Assembly (NCBI GenBank): GCA_028023455.1
Contig: JAQFVV010000230.1
Location: 186,001-250,000, forward strand
Source: Epiperipatus broadwayi
Lineage: Eukaryota > Onychophora > Udeonychophora > Euonychophora > Peripatidae
Direction: 5' to 3'
Length of the DNA: 64,000 bases
The notes under the pieces were generated by a model. It was not told the origin of the DNA. It saw nothing but the letters and a program-made list of their open reading frames with translations, and did not search any database. A program made the position numbers and the translations under genes. Positions 42,891-53,479 of the stretch are shown here, one piece after another (position 1 is the first letter of the stretch; every line of letters begins with the position of its first letter).

Positions 42891-43284
42891 ATGTCTGCTT
42901 TCACTATGCATTTCATTTTTAATCTAACATACATGGTTCTTACTTCATTGAGGGGTCTGAAGTCTTTCTATTGCTCTTTTGTCAAGGATTCAAATCTCAG
43001 ATCCATAAATAGGAACTAGCAAAACAATATAATTAAACTTTTTTTTTTAAACATGAACTTATTTCTTTTTTCATCCATTATGGTTTTGTCTGTGTTAATA
43101 AATTGGCCAAGATATTTATAATGGTCAAGTTCTTCTAATTCATGATTACCATTTTCTATTTTCTTCATTTGAGAAAATCCATTGGACATTAATTTAGCCA
43201 TTTTAACATTTACCTTTAGTCCAACATTCTTACTTTTATCTGATAACTCTTGCAACATTTCTTAAAACTCTGAAGCATTGTGTG
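42891..43284 (-). pseudogene. RTE-like RT, thumb segment
   Basis: The minus strand reads FAEKVVVFAHNASE, then the open stretch 43016-43258 MLQELSDKSKNVGLKVNVKM, KLMSNGFSQMKKIENGNHEL, DHYKYLGQFINTDKTIMDE, and on to RAIERLQTP. This is the RTE region just after the active site; FAEK stands where [FY]ADD is expected, so both catalytic aspartates are lost. Confidence 0.8.
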
Positions 43285-43510
43285 CAAAAACAACCACTTT
43301 TTCTGCAAAAGTATAATATAAAGCTGAGTACTGATTGTATATATGTGTGGAGATGGTAATCTAGCCCAACTGATGAGTGCTGGTTTAGCATGAAATACGG
43401 ATATTGGTGATTATTTATCTTTTCATGTGTTTGATCAGGTGGGTCAGCAATATAAGATGGCACTGAGAGTTATGGGTCGTGTGAAAGTCTGAGTTCGAAT
43501 CCCGCATATA
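43285..43510 (-). repeat. Family A repeat
   Basis: AAAGCTGAGTACTGATTGTA to GTCTGAGTTCGAATCCCGCA. The end keeps GTTCGAATCC, an excellent tRNA B box, making this the copy in which the tRNA-like end is clearest. It lies directly before the FAEK codons of the LINE. Confidence 0.8.
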
Positions 43511-43800
43511 TTACATACATAAATGGAGGTGTTAAGTCTGTACAATGCACTAAATGAGTTAAATAATCTCCATTTACTTTTACTTTCTTCCCATTTTAAT
43601 TCACGAATTACTTTTTGTAAAACTTCTGTAAAACATTTTAAAAAAATAGAATCCCTCTGATATACATTTTTATAAAGGTTTTTTTTTTTTAAAAAAAGAA
43701 TATCATTATGTAAACTAATCATTGCTGTTTCGTTTTGATAAATATTCTTCAGAAAATGACACATCCTGGATCTTTATCTTGATCATCCAATGGTTTAGTC
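43511..43800 (-). pseudogene. RTE-like RT, palm segment
   Basis: Minus reading: KPLDDQDKD, FKNIYQNETAMISLHNDILF, VYQRDSIFLKCFTEVLQKVI and RELKWEESKSKWRLFNSFSA. VYQRDSIFLKCFTE corresponds to GVRQGDxISPKLFTxxLE, a core RT motif, with G lost to Y/R changes. Confidence 0.75.
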
Positions 43801-43889
43801 ACTATATAAATTCTTTTTTATAGATTAGACAACTTCCATATTTCTCCATTCTTTTTTATTTCATAAATAATTTCATATCAATAAAGATA

Positions 43890-43975
43890 CAATAAAAGAC
43901 AAATAACCCCCAAGATGCATTTCGTGCTGAACCAGCACTCATCAGTTGGGCCAGGTCATAGTCTCTCATATATAT
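43890..43975 (+). repeat. Family A fragment
   Basis: ATTTCGTGCTGAACCAGCAC, then TCATCAGTTGGGCCAGGTCA and CTCTCATATATATG. Only the core of the family is kept. Confidence 0.7.
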
Positions 43976-44104
43976 GTTTATTACATGAAGAGTATTTATG
44001 TAGAGCAAATTTTTTCATGTTTATTTTCAAGCGTCAAATTACTCCACTCCCAACTTTTACGTTATCAACTTTTTAATAAACTCGTAATGATTATCATTAA
44101 TTAA

Positions 44105-44270
44105 ACTCATCCAAGTCTGAGGATATTGGATGAGTAGGCACTGGATAGGGATTTTATGCACAAATATTCTTCCATCCATTGAATACTCTGGTTTGCACTG
44201 AGTGGCACTACTATATGGAAAGTTTTGTCTGTTTTAACAGCTTGGGCAAGCGTAAGAAATGGTGATCATA
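44105..44270 (+). repeat. Family B repeat, 5' truncated
   Basis: Starts inside the right arm (AAGTCTGAGGATATTGGATG) and ends AAATGGTGATCAT. It directly faces the next copy tail to tail. Confidence 0.75.
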
Positions 44271-44280
44271 AGCCAATAAA

Positions 44281-44692
44281 CATCACATGATCACCATTTC
44301 TTATGCTTGCTTACAGCTGTTAACTAAAACAGGCAAAACTCACTATATGTATTGCCACACACAGCAAGCTAGAGTAATCAATGGATGCCAGAAGGCTTGT
44401 GCATAAAATCCCTATCTAGTACCTACTCATCCAATATCCTCAGACTAGTTTCTGGCTTGTGGCTGGAGGGTTGCATTAGATTCTAAGATCTAGGTGCAGT
44501 GCTCTCAGTTCCAAGGCTCCTCACTGACAAAGGCCACAAGCCAGAAACTGGTCTGGGGATATTTGATGAGTAGGCACTAGATAGGGATTTTATGCACAAG
44601 CCTTCTGGCATCCATTGATTACTCTAGCTTGCTGTGTGTGGCAATACGTACAGTGAGTTTTGCCTGTTTTAGTTAAATGGTGATCATGTGAA
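44281..44692 (-). repeat. Family B repeat, near-perfect palindrome
   Basis: The left arm, from CATCACATGATCACCATTTC to GGCTTGTGGC (about 180 bases), is almost exactly mirrored on the right (GCCACAAGCC to GGTGATCATGTGA), around a loop of about 70 bases. Even lineage-specific changes (CACACACAGCAAGCTAGAGT and its mirror) occur in both arms, so the arms have been made alike recently. Confidence 0.85.
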
Positions 44693-44699
44693 TTCATAT

Positions 44700-45480
44700 T
44701 AATATTCGGATATTATCCAATGGGCTGAAAATCACTTTTAAATCCAGCTTGTTCTTTTGATTAGTTAGAATCTAAAGTTCACTGGAGATCAATTGTAATT
44801 ATCTTGGTAAAATTTTGGTATATAATTGACAGAAAATTGATAGGTCTGTGTTTTTTAATATCTTCTTTATTATCTTTCTTAAATATTAATAATATTACAG
44901 TACAGTATTTTTCCAATAATGTGATATATCTATATGTCATTTAACATTTGCTCCTTTTATATTAATAATAATTCTATCATTTCCTGGAACTTTTTCTTCT
45001 TTGTAGAAACAATTGTATTTCCCACTTTTTCATTTAAAATGCTGGTTAGTTCACAGAATTAATAGTCATAGGAAATACTTTGAGAATGTTTATAGTATAA
45101 TCATATTCTTCCAAGTAATAGTTGCATTTTTTAATTCTTATTCCAGAAATTATTTTTCTTCCAATACTGAAATATTGTTTTACAATTCTGAGAGTTTGGA
45201 TTTTTTCTGCAGGTTTCCTTGATAATTTACAATTATATTTCCTTATATTATCAACTCTTTTTCATAATGATTTACAAAAATCTAAATGTTCATTTCTTTT
45301 CAATAGACTGTTAAAAAAAATTATAGTCCTTTTTTTCTTCATATATTCTCATCTCATTAAATGATTTACCAGTAAATTTCTGCTTTTTTTTTGTTACCAG
45401 CTATTTTTTTTTGCAGGACATAATGGAGTATCAGTTGTTTTTTTATTGATTTCAATCAAATCTGATCCATTTTCCAAGTC
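44700..45480 (-). pseudogene. RTE-like RT, linker and fingers segment
   Basis: Minus reading: FVNHYEKELII, GNLQKKSKLSEL, SVLEEK, ELKNATITWKNMI, corresponding to the DIRKYN...LKxLRRKL...KNQIIKLxDKNG linker. Further on, FKKDNKEDIKKHRPINFLSI and YQNFTKIIT give the fingers block (IFKKGDKxDIxNYRPISLLS). Plus frames at 45013-45364 are antisense to it. Confidence 0.7.
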
Positions 45481-46061
45481 TAGGTATTAACGTACTTTAA
45501 AATGATTTATTAATGATTAATATTTATTTTTAAATAGTTGTTGTCTCTCTAGTTTTGCAATAATATACATCTTGCATCTCAGTAATCTATGATTACTTCC
45601 TGTAATATATATATATAATTCCATGTGGAGTTTATTTACATTACTTGGACAGACCAATCATAGAATAAATATAAGAAAGGAGTTTTGGTAGTTAGAGAAA
45701 AATTTAATTCATCAGCCTTTTATTCTTACATTAAATTGACTAACCATAACATCAATTTTAATAAAACACATATTCTGGCAAAAATTGAACAATATGCAAA
45801 TCTATTTGATTCAAAGTAAAAATTCCAGCGTCAAAGCTTAACCACATTTTTTTTTATGCCTGTTTCATAAAGTAGCTTATAAACTATTCCAAAAATACTT
45901 CTCATAAAATGGAAACAAGTTGGAAATTGATTATACCCTTTTTTACTGGCAATAATATTCATTTTTTCCCTATCCCTTTACATAAAAGCTAAGCTGTAAA
46001 ATTCAAATAAGTGGTAGTGAACATCCATTAGAACAAATCTGTTTGATTAACTGGATCAAAT

Positions 46062-46069
<8 letters not shown>
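45481..46069. other. AT-rich spacer
   Basis: Nothing recognised. Confidence 0.4.

Positions 46070-46110
<41 letters not shown>
46070..46110. repeat. (TA)n microsatellite
   Basis: About 20 uninterrupted TA units. Confidence 0.9.
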
Positions 46111-46113
<3 letters not shown>

Positions 46114-46319
46114 ACCTTTGCTTCCAATAGTCTTGTACTTTTCTGCAATAAAAACTATATTATTAGTATTTATTGGCTGTTAAAATTTATGTTAACTCTC
46201 TGGCAATAAGTTATCTATGGTCACAGACAACCAATTTAATATAATCATTGAAAGTACTCTTGCTGTAGAAGCACTCTTAAGATTATGTGGCATAACATTA
46301 GGATCCAAATATTGCTAAA

Positions 46320-46900
46320 GATGCCAGAAGATTTCAAGCTAGTATATCACTGTCATATTTTAAAACTCCCATAAAGATGCATCCTTTCCATTTTTATGTT
46401 TACAAAGAGCCAAATTTAAATGGACATGTAATTAAAAGCTGTCACCCCAATACAAAAAGGTGATCTAAATATTTCCTCCATCTGTTTGAAATATAAATCT
46501 TATCATATTAAATAATGCCTGCTATCTGTGGGCTTAATAGAATTGGTCTTTTTTAAGTCTATACAGTATATTATTTTCACGGTGTTAAAATTTTTTATAA
46601 ATGATTACAATTATAAAATGTCTGAATTTCATTTTCTATTTTAATCCACCAATCATTTTTGAGCTTTCTTGTCAGTTGTTGAATTTCCTGCCTTTAAATA
46701 TCTATTTTACTTATAAAGCTATTATTCTGCTGATCAAAAATGCTTCATTTGTTTTTAATCTAATCAAATATAGTGAAATCATTGTCAGAAAAATAGTCAA
46801 TAATTTTATTTTTAGTAAACTCAAATATAGAGTTACAGTTACACACCATTTCTTAATGTGGAAGTTTTGGAAATCCAAATTGCTAAAACCATGACAAACT
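46320..46900 (-). pseudogene. LINE RT, N-terminal linker fragment
   Basis: Minus reading EIQQLTRKLKNDWWIKIENE followed by IQTFYNCNH and KRPILLSPQIAG, then DKIYISNRWRKYLDHLF. This matches the QxEWWxxKAxEIQxxxDxxDxxxFYxALKxVYGP...DKxKILERWxEHFxxLL linker of the LINE type seen at 11490-12120. The 97-codon plus frame at 46601-46894 is its antisense shadow. The lower part (46320-46500) is weaker. Confidence 0.6.
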
Positions 46901-46904
46901 CATA

Positions 46905-47050
46905 ATACTGTAGTGCCACCTAGTGGAACCTTATGGTAGTCAATGGATGCAAGAAGATTTTGCACTTTCTTGCATCCACTAGCACTGGGTAGCACAGTTT
47001 GTCACCGTTTTATTGTGTAAGCATAGGAAATGGTGATCACGTGATGTTGA
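46905..47050 (+). repeat. Family B relic, internally deleted
   Basis: CTGTAGTGCCACCTAGTGGA, AGTCAATGGATGCAAGAAGA, then CTTGCATCCACTAGCACTGG and the complete tail GCATAGGAAATGGTGATCAC plus GTGATGTT. Most of both arms is gone. Confidence 0.7.
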
Positions 47051-48642
47051 GTTTTAAACCGCAATTTATACATATGTTCAATAGATGTGAGAATTTAGTA
47101 AAAAGGTAAATGTGTCTAAGCACAAATATCAAATTTTTTTAAGAATATTAGTGTTTGCCTGAAAGGTTGTGATGATAGTATTTTAATTGTAATTATATGT
47201 CGGACTATTTACTTGGACCTTCAATTAATTGTTAAATGTCTTTAGAAAAATCCAATCTTCAGTTAAACATTTCAAATACATTCAACTGTTCGTAAAAGCT
47301 CTTAGATTAGTATATAATAATATGCTTTGAGTGGTATTAGTCTCCTCTTTTACAAGTGTTGTTGGCCTGACCAATTACAGTACTAGTATTTGAACCAAAT
47401 GTGGCAACCAATGAACACATTTTCCATAGGGAAAATATAAGAATATTTGACAGTAAAAAAAAAGTAAACTGAAGAGGAATTTTAAAAAGTTGCTCACATG
47501 TTAATGCCAAATGACCCCATAAGTTAGCCTAATGTGAGAATTCATAATGTTTAGAAACCATTCACTAGTCTTACTATTGAGAAATCAGAACTCTCATAGA
47601 TAAGAATAACAGACTCTTAATAACTATTGCTTTTGATAAAGTAGTTTACTTGGTTAAAGCATCATCTTAAATTTAGTATTCTCAAATAAAAAGCAATTTT
47701 GATATGTTTTAGAGCTGATACCCATATTATTATTGTCGAGGGCAGAAGTGAGAAGAACAAAACTACTTGAAATGTGTTATATACTAACCTGTTTTTTATT
47801 ATAATAACAGTTAAATGTATTTAAAAAATTTAAATAAAGTTTGAATTTTACATTTAAGAATTAATTCTAGGTGATGAAAATAGACCAACACATAATTACA
47901 AATTATTAAAAATAGGATTGAATAGGTGTTTTAATCTCTCCTTTTCTACAGTCTGTTTAACAATCTGAATTCGTGAAAGTTTATGTAAACATTTGCTTGC
48001 GACTACTAACAATAATGTTGTCTATAAAATGTTATTGTTTTGAAAATGGAAACTTCCAAATTTAACTATGCTGATTTTATTAAATGTAGGCACAATGTTT
48101 GTGGTAGACAATCCAAATATAGGGCAAAAATTCAATCACAGCAGATCATTTGAGTTTGCAGTATCAATAATATTATTTTTAATTACTTTAGTCCAATATT
48201 TCCTTTTCTATTATCACATGCATTAAAGTATTCCAAAAAAAATGTGGTTTTTCCAGTAAACAATAAAAGCTATCTTTATCTAAATGATCTGTATGGAGCA
48301 GACACATGGAGTATTGTGCAAACCAAATTTTAATACCATTAGCTTTTCAGTGACATATCAAGGAATTTCAAAAATATTAAATTAGATCTTATAGCAAATT
48401 CCATATTGTGCAATCAGTATGTTGTTGAAAAGTATGGTACTAAAATTAATTCCAGTTCTGACACTTCTAATATTCAAACTTTTTATAAATTATTGGTAAT
48501 AAAGCCATTCAATTGTTTATTTGGGTTGGCTAGATGACAGCCTACTCACGGCCTATCCTGAAAATAGCAGACAATAATATGTATACCTATAATCTCCACA
48601 TAGAAAATAAAGTTCATATTTATGAAGTATTATAACTTTATC
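47051..48642. other. AT-rich spacer
   Basis: No gene, RNA or repeat family recognised. Confidence 0.4.
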
Positions 48643-48847
48643 TTGCATTGCCAAATCCATATAATATTAATATCAACTATGTTTTTATTACTTTTTACAA
48701 TGGGTTTTTTTTTTGGAAGTACAAATAGAAGTTCTGAAGAAGGTTGCTGGGGCAATCAAAACTGTCAATAGTGGATTGTTAAAAAGCATTGTAAAAAGTA
48801 ATAAAAAAACATAGATGGTATTAATATTATATGGATTTGGCAATGCA
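48643..48847. repeat. Foldback enclosing a hammerhead-like motif
   Basis: Arms 48643-48702 and 48787-48847 are close reverse complements (TTGCATTGCCAAATCCATAT, then ACATAGATGG-type and AAAAAGTAATAAAAA blocks). Between them lies the PLE-like hammerhead motif at 48734. The arrangement suggests two PLE 3' regions joined in opposite directions. Confidence 0.7.
48734..48762 (+). ncRNA. Hammerhead-like relic 2
   Basis: CTGAAGA, extra A, stem GGTTG with CAATC (one G-T pair) around a 6-base loop, then AAAAC in place of GAAAC. The core G (G12 in standard numbering) is lost, so it should be inactive. It aligns with the motif at 7631 and with that at 49088. Confidence 0.45.
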
Positions 48848-48909
48848 ATAAGAAAGATAAAAAATACTGGAAATAGAACTTGGATAAGAAAAAAAGAAGA
48901 AACATTGCT

Positions 48910-48910
48910 A

Positions 48911-48953
<43 letters not shown>

Positions 48954-48971
48954 ATCTATATATATATATGG

Positions 48972-49000
<29 letters not shown>
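48910..49000. repeat. Interrupted (TA)n microsatellite
   Basis: Two long TA blocks divided by TCTATC and a GGATATA stretch. An 87-codon frame across it is a product of the repeat (runs of YI). Confidence 0.9.
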
Positions 49001-49002
<2 letters not shown>

Positions 49003-49087
49003 TGGATGCATGGAGCATATAAAGAACATCAAGAATTTAATACACTATGTTAAAGAGTTAAGAAATTTAGAAACATAAGTAGAAGAT

Positions 49088-49116
49088 CTGAAGAAGATTG
49101 CTGGGGCAATCAAAAC
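49088..49116 (+). ncRNA. Hammerhead-like relic 3
   Basis: CTGAAGA, extra A, stem GATTG with CAATC, same 6-base loop CTGGGG, then AAAAC. It sits in a direct repeat of about 90 bp of the region at 48725-48830 (AGTTCTGAAGAAG/AGATCTGAAGAAG, CTGTCAATAGTGGATTGT, ACATAGATGRTATTAAT). Confidence 0.45.
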
Positions 49117-49180
49117 TGTCAATAGTGGATTGTAATAAAAAACATAGATGATATTAATAAAGTTCATATTAATGAACATC

Positions 49181-50030
49181 TGATTAAAGACAGCAAATTA
49201 TAAATTTACCTTTTATTTGATGTTTTAAGTTTCAAAGAATTTATAATTATATGTCTGCTGAAGCAAAGTTTTTTTTGTAAGATTAATTTCATTGATAGCA
49301 TTATATAAATTTTAAATTTTGGCAACTTCTTAGCTATAATTTCTGTTCTCTATAAAGTCTTAAAGGGTCAATATCAAACAAAAATGTGAATATGCCATGT
49401 TCCTACACACACACATATATATATATGTAACGGTATATAATATGCCATTACATTATTTTAAATTAAAATAAAAAGATTATAAATAAAAATTGATTTATTA
49501 AAAAGAAAAAAACTTAACTTAAAAACTGAAAATTAAAAGTTGTTTAACGTATATAATATATCACACAGATGGAATGAAAACTTTAAAAATATTATTTTCT
49601 TTTTAAAATAAAAAAAAAAGTATTTGAACGTACTTTATAAAAAAAGTACAAGATCTAAAGATAAAATATTTTTGTTAAAAGATTCCTATGTAACCTCAGT
49701 AAATGGAAATGATTGTTTTATAAATTAAATGAAAAGCAAACTAGCCTTTGGGGCTCTTATATAAAAAAGTCAGATGAAAGATATAGATAAGAGAACAAAA
49801 AAAATTAGATGTCCAATAGAAGCAGCAAACCAATGCTTGGACCTTAATGAAATTGATTGGAACAGGAAACTATGTTCAATGAATCCGGAGGATTACTATA
49901 AAAAGAAAAATATCCAAATTAAGAACAGTTCCAGCTTGATTTTTTGAGAAGGGTGATAAGATGCACTTGTCACCCTCTCTCACTTATGTCAAATGAAATG
50001 ACTGTTGAATTATGAATGGTACTGTTGCAG
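49181..50030. other. AT-rich spacer
   Basis: Nothing coding recognised before the candidate exon. Its last bases form a plausible splice acceptor. Confidence 0.4.
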
Positions 50031-50164
50031 ACCCCAAATCATATGGATACTGCAATAAACCAGTACCAGGATTGAACCAGCTAAGGCCACCTCCAGAACA
50101 AGAGACCGGTCTTCCAAGAAAGACTTTGTGGGAATTAGCACCAGGAACCGGGAGTTCTTCTACT
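50031..50164 (+). CDS. Candidate host exon, product unknown
   Basis: A 134-base block, distinctly richer in G and C than its flanks, is preceded by ACTGTTGCAG (splice acceptor form) and followed by GTAAAGTATG (donor form). One frame is open throughout and reads PKSYGYCNKPVPGLNQLRPP, then PEQETGLPRKTLWELAPGTG. The proline-rich, balanced composition contrasts with the Lys/Asn/Ile-rich chance frames of the rest of the window. I do not recognise the protein and see no neighbouring exon. The antisense frame (49984-50184) is open too, so the strand rests on the splice signals. Confidence 0.45.
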
Positions 50165-50594
50165 GTAAAGTATGAACTATACAATTAAAAAAAAAGTAAT
50201 TAAAAACTTTCATCAAGATTTAACAAACTTTTAAGAATCAGTTAACCTAAATTTTAAAATGAACTTTTATCTGACTTTTAAGTATTCAAAATCAATTAAT
50301 AATGTTTAATTTTATATATGTGAGTTTGCTAATTTAATCATTTCCATTTTTTTTATTAATATTTATTGACTAAATTTTATAAATGTTAAATTTAAGTCAA
50401 GCATGAATGGCTGCACAGATTTGTAAAGTTATATTAATTAATTAAGGGAGGGTTAATCTTAGGTTATTTGTTTTGTACTTAAATTGGGTTAATTGATTGG
50501 ATATATTGGTGTAATTAGTAAATGTAGCATGAGATTTGCTATGTGCAGGATCATATACACCGCACTTGGGCAAAAATAAGTCCCATTTCTCTTA
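50165..50594. other. AT-rich spacer
   Basis: Nothing recognised. Confidence 0.4.
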
Positions 50595-50950
50595 ATGACC
50601 ATTGGAAGTGGACGTATTCCCTGCTCCTTGGATCATCCCTTTAGCCTATGGAATGGGATAGTAAGACAGAAAATGCAGTCCCTTCCTATGGAGTTTTTTT
50701 TTATTGTTCTCGCCAGACAGATGTACCATTCCTGTACTGGACGAGAGTCAATGTCTTCTAAAACCATGCTGTTCAGATATGCATTCCTGGAAGTATGGTA
50801 TTGTACTGTCATATTCATGCTGCATTGAATACATCGATATATCATATGGATTGGCATTAGTTTGAATACGAACTTTTGGCCTAAGGTTAAATAAGGGATA
50901 GAATATTTTCTTTTCAAATGCAATCTATGTAGTTTATTCATACTCGACAC
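50595..50950. other. Unassigned block open on both strands
   Basis: GC-richer than its surroundings and open in one plus frame (77 codons) and one minus frame (105 codons, Cys and His present: HMIYRCIQCSMNMTVQYHTS, RDCIFCLTIPFHRLKG). It may be a piece of a transposon or host exon. No family recognised, and I cannot decide the strand. Confidence 0.35.
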
Positions 50951-51504
50951 TCTAATAAAATATTATTAAATTCATGGTGCAGATTGTTTAAAATAAAAAT
51001 TTAAATTTTGAAAATTAATATTAAAATCTAAAGATAAATGCTATTCCTCAATTTTATTTATATGTGCATTAATAAATGTTTGTGTGTTATTAGTACTGGC
51101 ATTGATCTAGTTTTTTTTTTTAATCTTTATTAAAAATATATTTAAATAAGAATTTATATTTTATAAATCTCTGCATCTCACTGAGCTAGTGGCATGAGCT
51201 GATGGTCGGAATGAAATGTATATGTAAAATTGAATCTTAACAGTACGTATCTGCCTACTATATAAATTTTCCAGGTTCAAATAGCCTGATGGCGCCCTGT
51301 ATGGCAGATACGGTAAGACTCATAACTTCCAATACTTCCCGACTGCTATAATATATATATATATTGTAACCTTTCACTTTAGTAGATCTTTTAAAAAATA
51401 ATTTAGGTTTCACATAATGATAAAAAATTTAAATTTATAAAGTGAGTAAGTATATAAGTATTAATTTTTAATTTACATAGTTTATAAAAGTATAAGAATC
51501 TATT
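50951..51504. other. AT-rich spacer
   Basis: 51185-51330 is slightly GC-richer; nothing recognised. Confidence 0.4.
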
Positions 51505-51849
51505 AATTTAATGGTACTTTAGTATTATTCAACCGATGATGTTTTACACTTACCAATTTTCCTTCCGGTGGACGTCGTCAATGATAACATGACAACGTTG
51601 TCATGGCAACCAAGTCACTGGTGTGATTAATCTATGAGAGAGTCAATTTTTAGATTTTTTTGACCCATGAGATTTAAAAATCGGAGAGAGGTTTGGGAAA
51701 TTTTGTTGTCTGTCTTTTGTGATTTTGCTATTCGCAGCTTCACACTGATTTTTTCGTTCCGTCATATTGTGATTTTGCTATTCATGGCTTTCTGTCATAT
51801 TGTAATTTTGCTATTCATGGCTTTACACTGATTTATTACTTCTGACATA

Positions 51850-52190
51850 TTGTGATTCACGGGTTTACACTGATTTTTTCATTCTGTCATTATTTCCGTT
51901 TTTGCTACAAATGGCTGAAACTACTGATCATACATTGTGGGATTTTGCTATATATGGCTTTCTGTCATATTGTGATTCACAGATTTACACTGATTTTTTC
52001 ATTCTATCATATTTCTGTTTTTGCTACAAATGGCTGAAACTACTGATCGTACATTGTGGAATTTTGCTATTTACAGCGTTCTGTTATATTGTGATTCACG
52101 GCTTTACACTGATTTTTTCGTTCTGTCATACTTCCATTTTTGCCACAAATGGCTGAAACTACTGATCGTATATTGTGGAATTTGCCGAGT
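51850..52190 (+). repeat. Tandem array, unit about 119 bp
   Basis: The block TGCTACAAATGGCTGAAACT recurs at 51903, 52022 and, with one change, 52141; each unit also has TTACACTGATTTTTTC and ATTTTGCTAT. Degenerate copies extend left to about 51720. As 119 is not a multiple of three, the same peptide appears in three frames (51852-52037, 51902-52156, 52021-52272); these frames are by-products of the repeat. Confidence 0.85.
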
Positions 52191-52385
52191 ACCAAAGAAT
52201 AAGCTAATCCTTTCTATGCGATTTTGGAGCACATATCCCAATTCAGTCCACCGCAGCGAATGCTATTTGTAAGTAATTTTCATTTTTGTTTCTAATAAAT
52301 AGTGTCATTTCGATGTATATTATTTTGTAAATTGTTCTGCAATTATAAAAAGTACAATTAATTCATTTTATTTTTAATATCTTAA

Positions 52386-53215
52386 TTGTCTATTAATTTT
52401 AAATTTAAAAAAAAAATTTTGCTAATATTTCTGCAATTATCAAACGGTTTTTTAATTTCTAAATTATTTTGATGTATACGTATATTATGTATTATTATGT
52501 ATTTAGACGTATATTTGATGTACTATTTTCATGCAAGTAAATTTTGTTTGATTTTTAATTTTTGTAAATTCATCCGCAAATTGTAAAAATTACAATTAAT
52601 TACTTTTGGTAATTTTTAATGTCTGAATTATATTATAATTAAATATAGACATTAAGATGGTGTAATATACCACCTTTTAAGTTATTGTCCAAGGGGGGCA
52701 TTAATGCCAGCATTAACGGGAGAAGTTCCTAATATTGTCTATTAATTTTAAATTAAAAAAAAAATTTTTGCTAATATTTTTGCAATTATCAAACGTTTTT
52801 TTAATTTCTAAATCATTTTGATGTATACGTATATTATGTACTATTAGTCAATGTACTATTTTCATGCAAGTAAATTTTTTTTAATTTTAATTTCTTTTTA
52901 AAAAATTCGTAAAACACAGCACCTTTAACATTCTCCAGGCCACCATTAAAATAATGCCAGATTCGCATTAAGTCGGGCGAAGTACCTAATATTGTCTATT
53001 AATTTTAAATTAAAAAAAAATTTTTGCTAATATTTTTGCAATTAACAAATGTTTTTTTAATTTCTAAATTATTTTGACATTTACGTATATTATGTACTAT
53101 TATTCAATGTACTATTTTCATGCAAGTAAATTTTTTTTATTTTTAATTTCTTTTTAAAAAATTCGTAAAATACAACACCTTTAGCATTCTCCAGGTCGCC
53201 ATTAAAATAATGGTG
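52386..53215 (+). repeat. Tandem array, unit about 257 bp
   Basis: TTGTCTATTAATTTTAAATT starts at 52386, 52735 and 52992, each followed by TTTTGCTAATATTT, CAATTATCAAACG, ATGTATACGTATATTATGTA and, in units two and three, TTCTCCAGGCCACCATTAAA. The first unit carries extra sequence. Related pieces recur at 53395-53480 and 55060-55210 (ATGTACGTATATGCAAGTGA, TTTCAATTTCAAAATTATT). Confidence 0.8.
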
Positions 53216-53479
53216 GTAGTCACGTGTTTACTGTTTTTTTTCCATTGAGATATTTGTAATTTTAATTTTTGTTTCTAATAAATAATGTCATTTCGATGTA
53301 TATTATTTTGTAAATTCATCTGCAATATAAAAAATCGGTGGTTTTGTAAATCATAATATAAATGATCAAACTTACAATTAAATACTTTTAATTTCTAAAT
53401 TATTTTGACGTATATTATGTACGTGTATGCAAGTGAATTTTTTTTCAATTTCAAAATTATTTTGACATATTTTATGTAC

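Larger units (their letters stand above)
42496..45480 (-). mobile_element. RTE-like LINE copy split by five insertions
   Basis: Minus-strand RTE segments 44700-45480, 43511-43800, 42891-43284 and 42496-42585 run in protein order. They are interrupted by two family B copies (44105-44270, 44281-44692), a family A fragment (43890-43975), a family A repeat (43285-43510) and a family B repeat (42586-42890). Upstream endonuclease not recognised. Confidence 0.75.

Noticed and set aside
45013-45364. Two plus-strand frames of 69 and 80 codons
   Set aside because: They are antisense to the RTE linker segment.
46601-46894. A 97-codon plus-strand membrane-like protein
   Set aside because: The minus strand of the same DNA carries LINE linker motifs in order; the hydrophobic frame is its AT-rich antisense.
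48815-49078. An 87-codon plus-strand gene
   Set aside because: More than a third of it is a translation of the TA microsatellite, and the first part overlaps the PLE-derived foldback arm.
51852-52272. Three overlapping frames of 61-84 codons with related peptides
   Set aside because: They are the same 119-bp tandem unit read in successive frames, with no independent coding signal.
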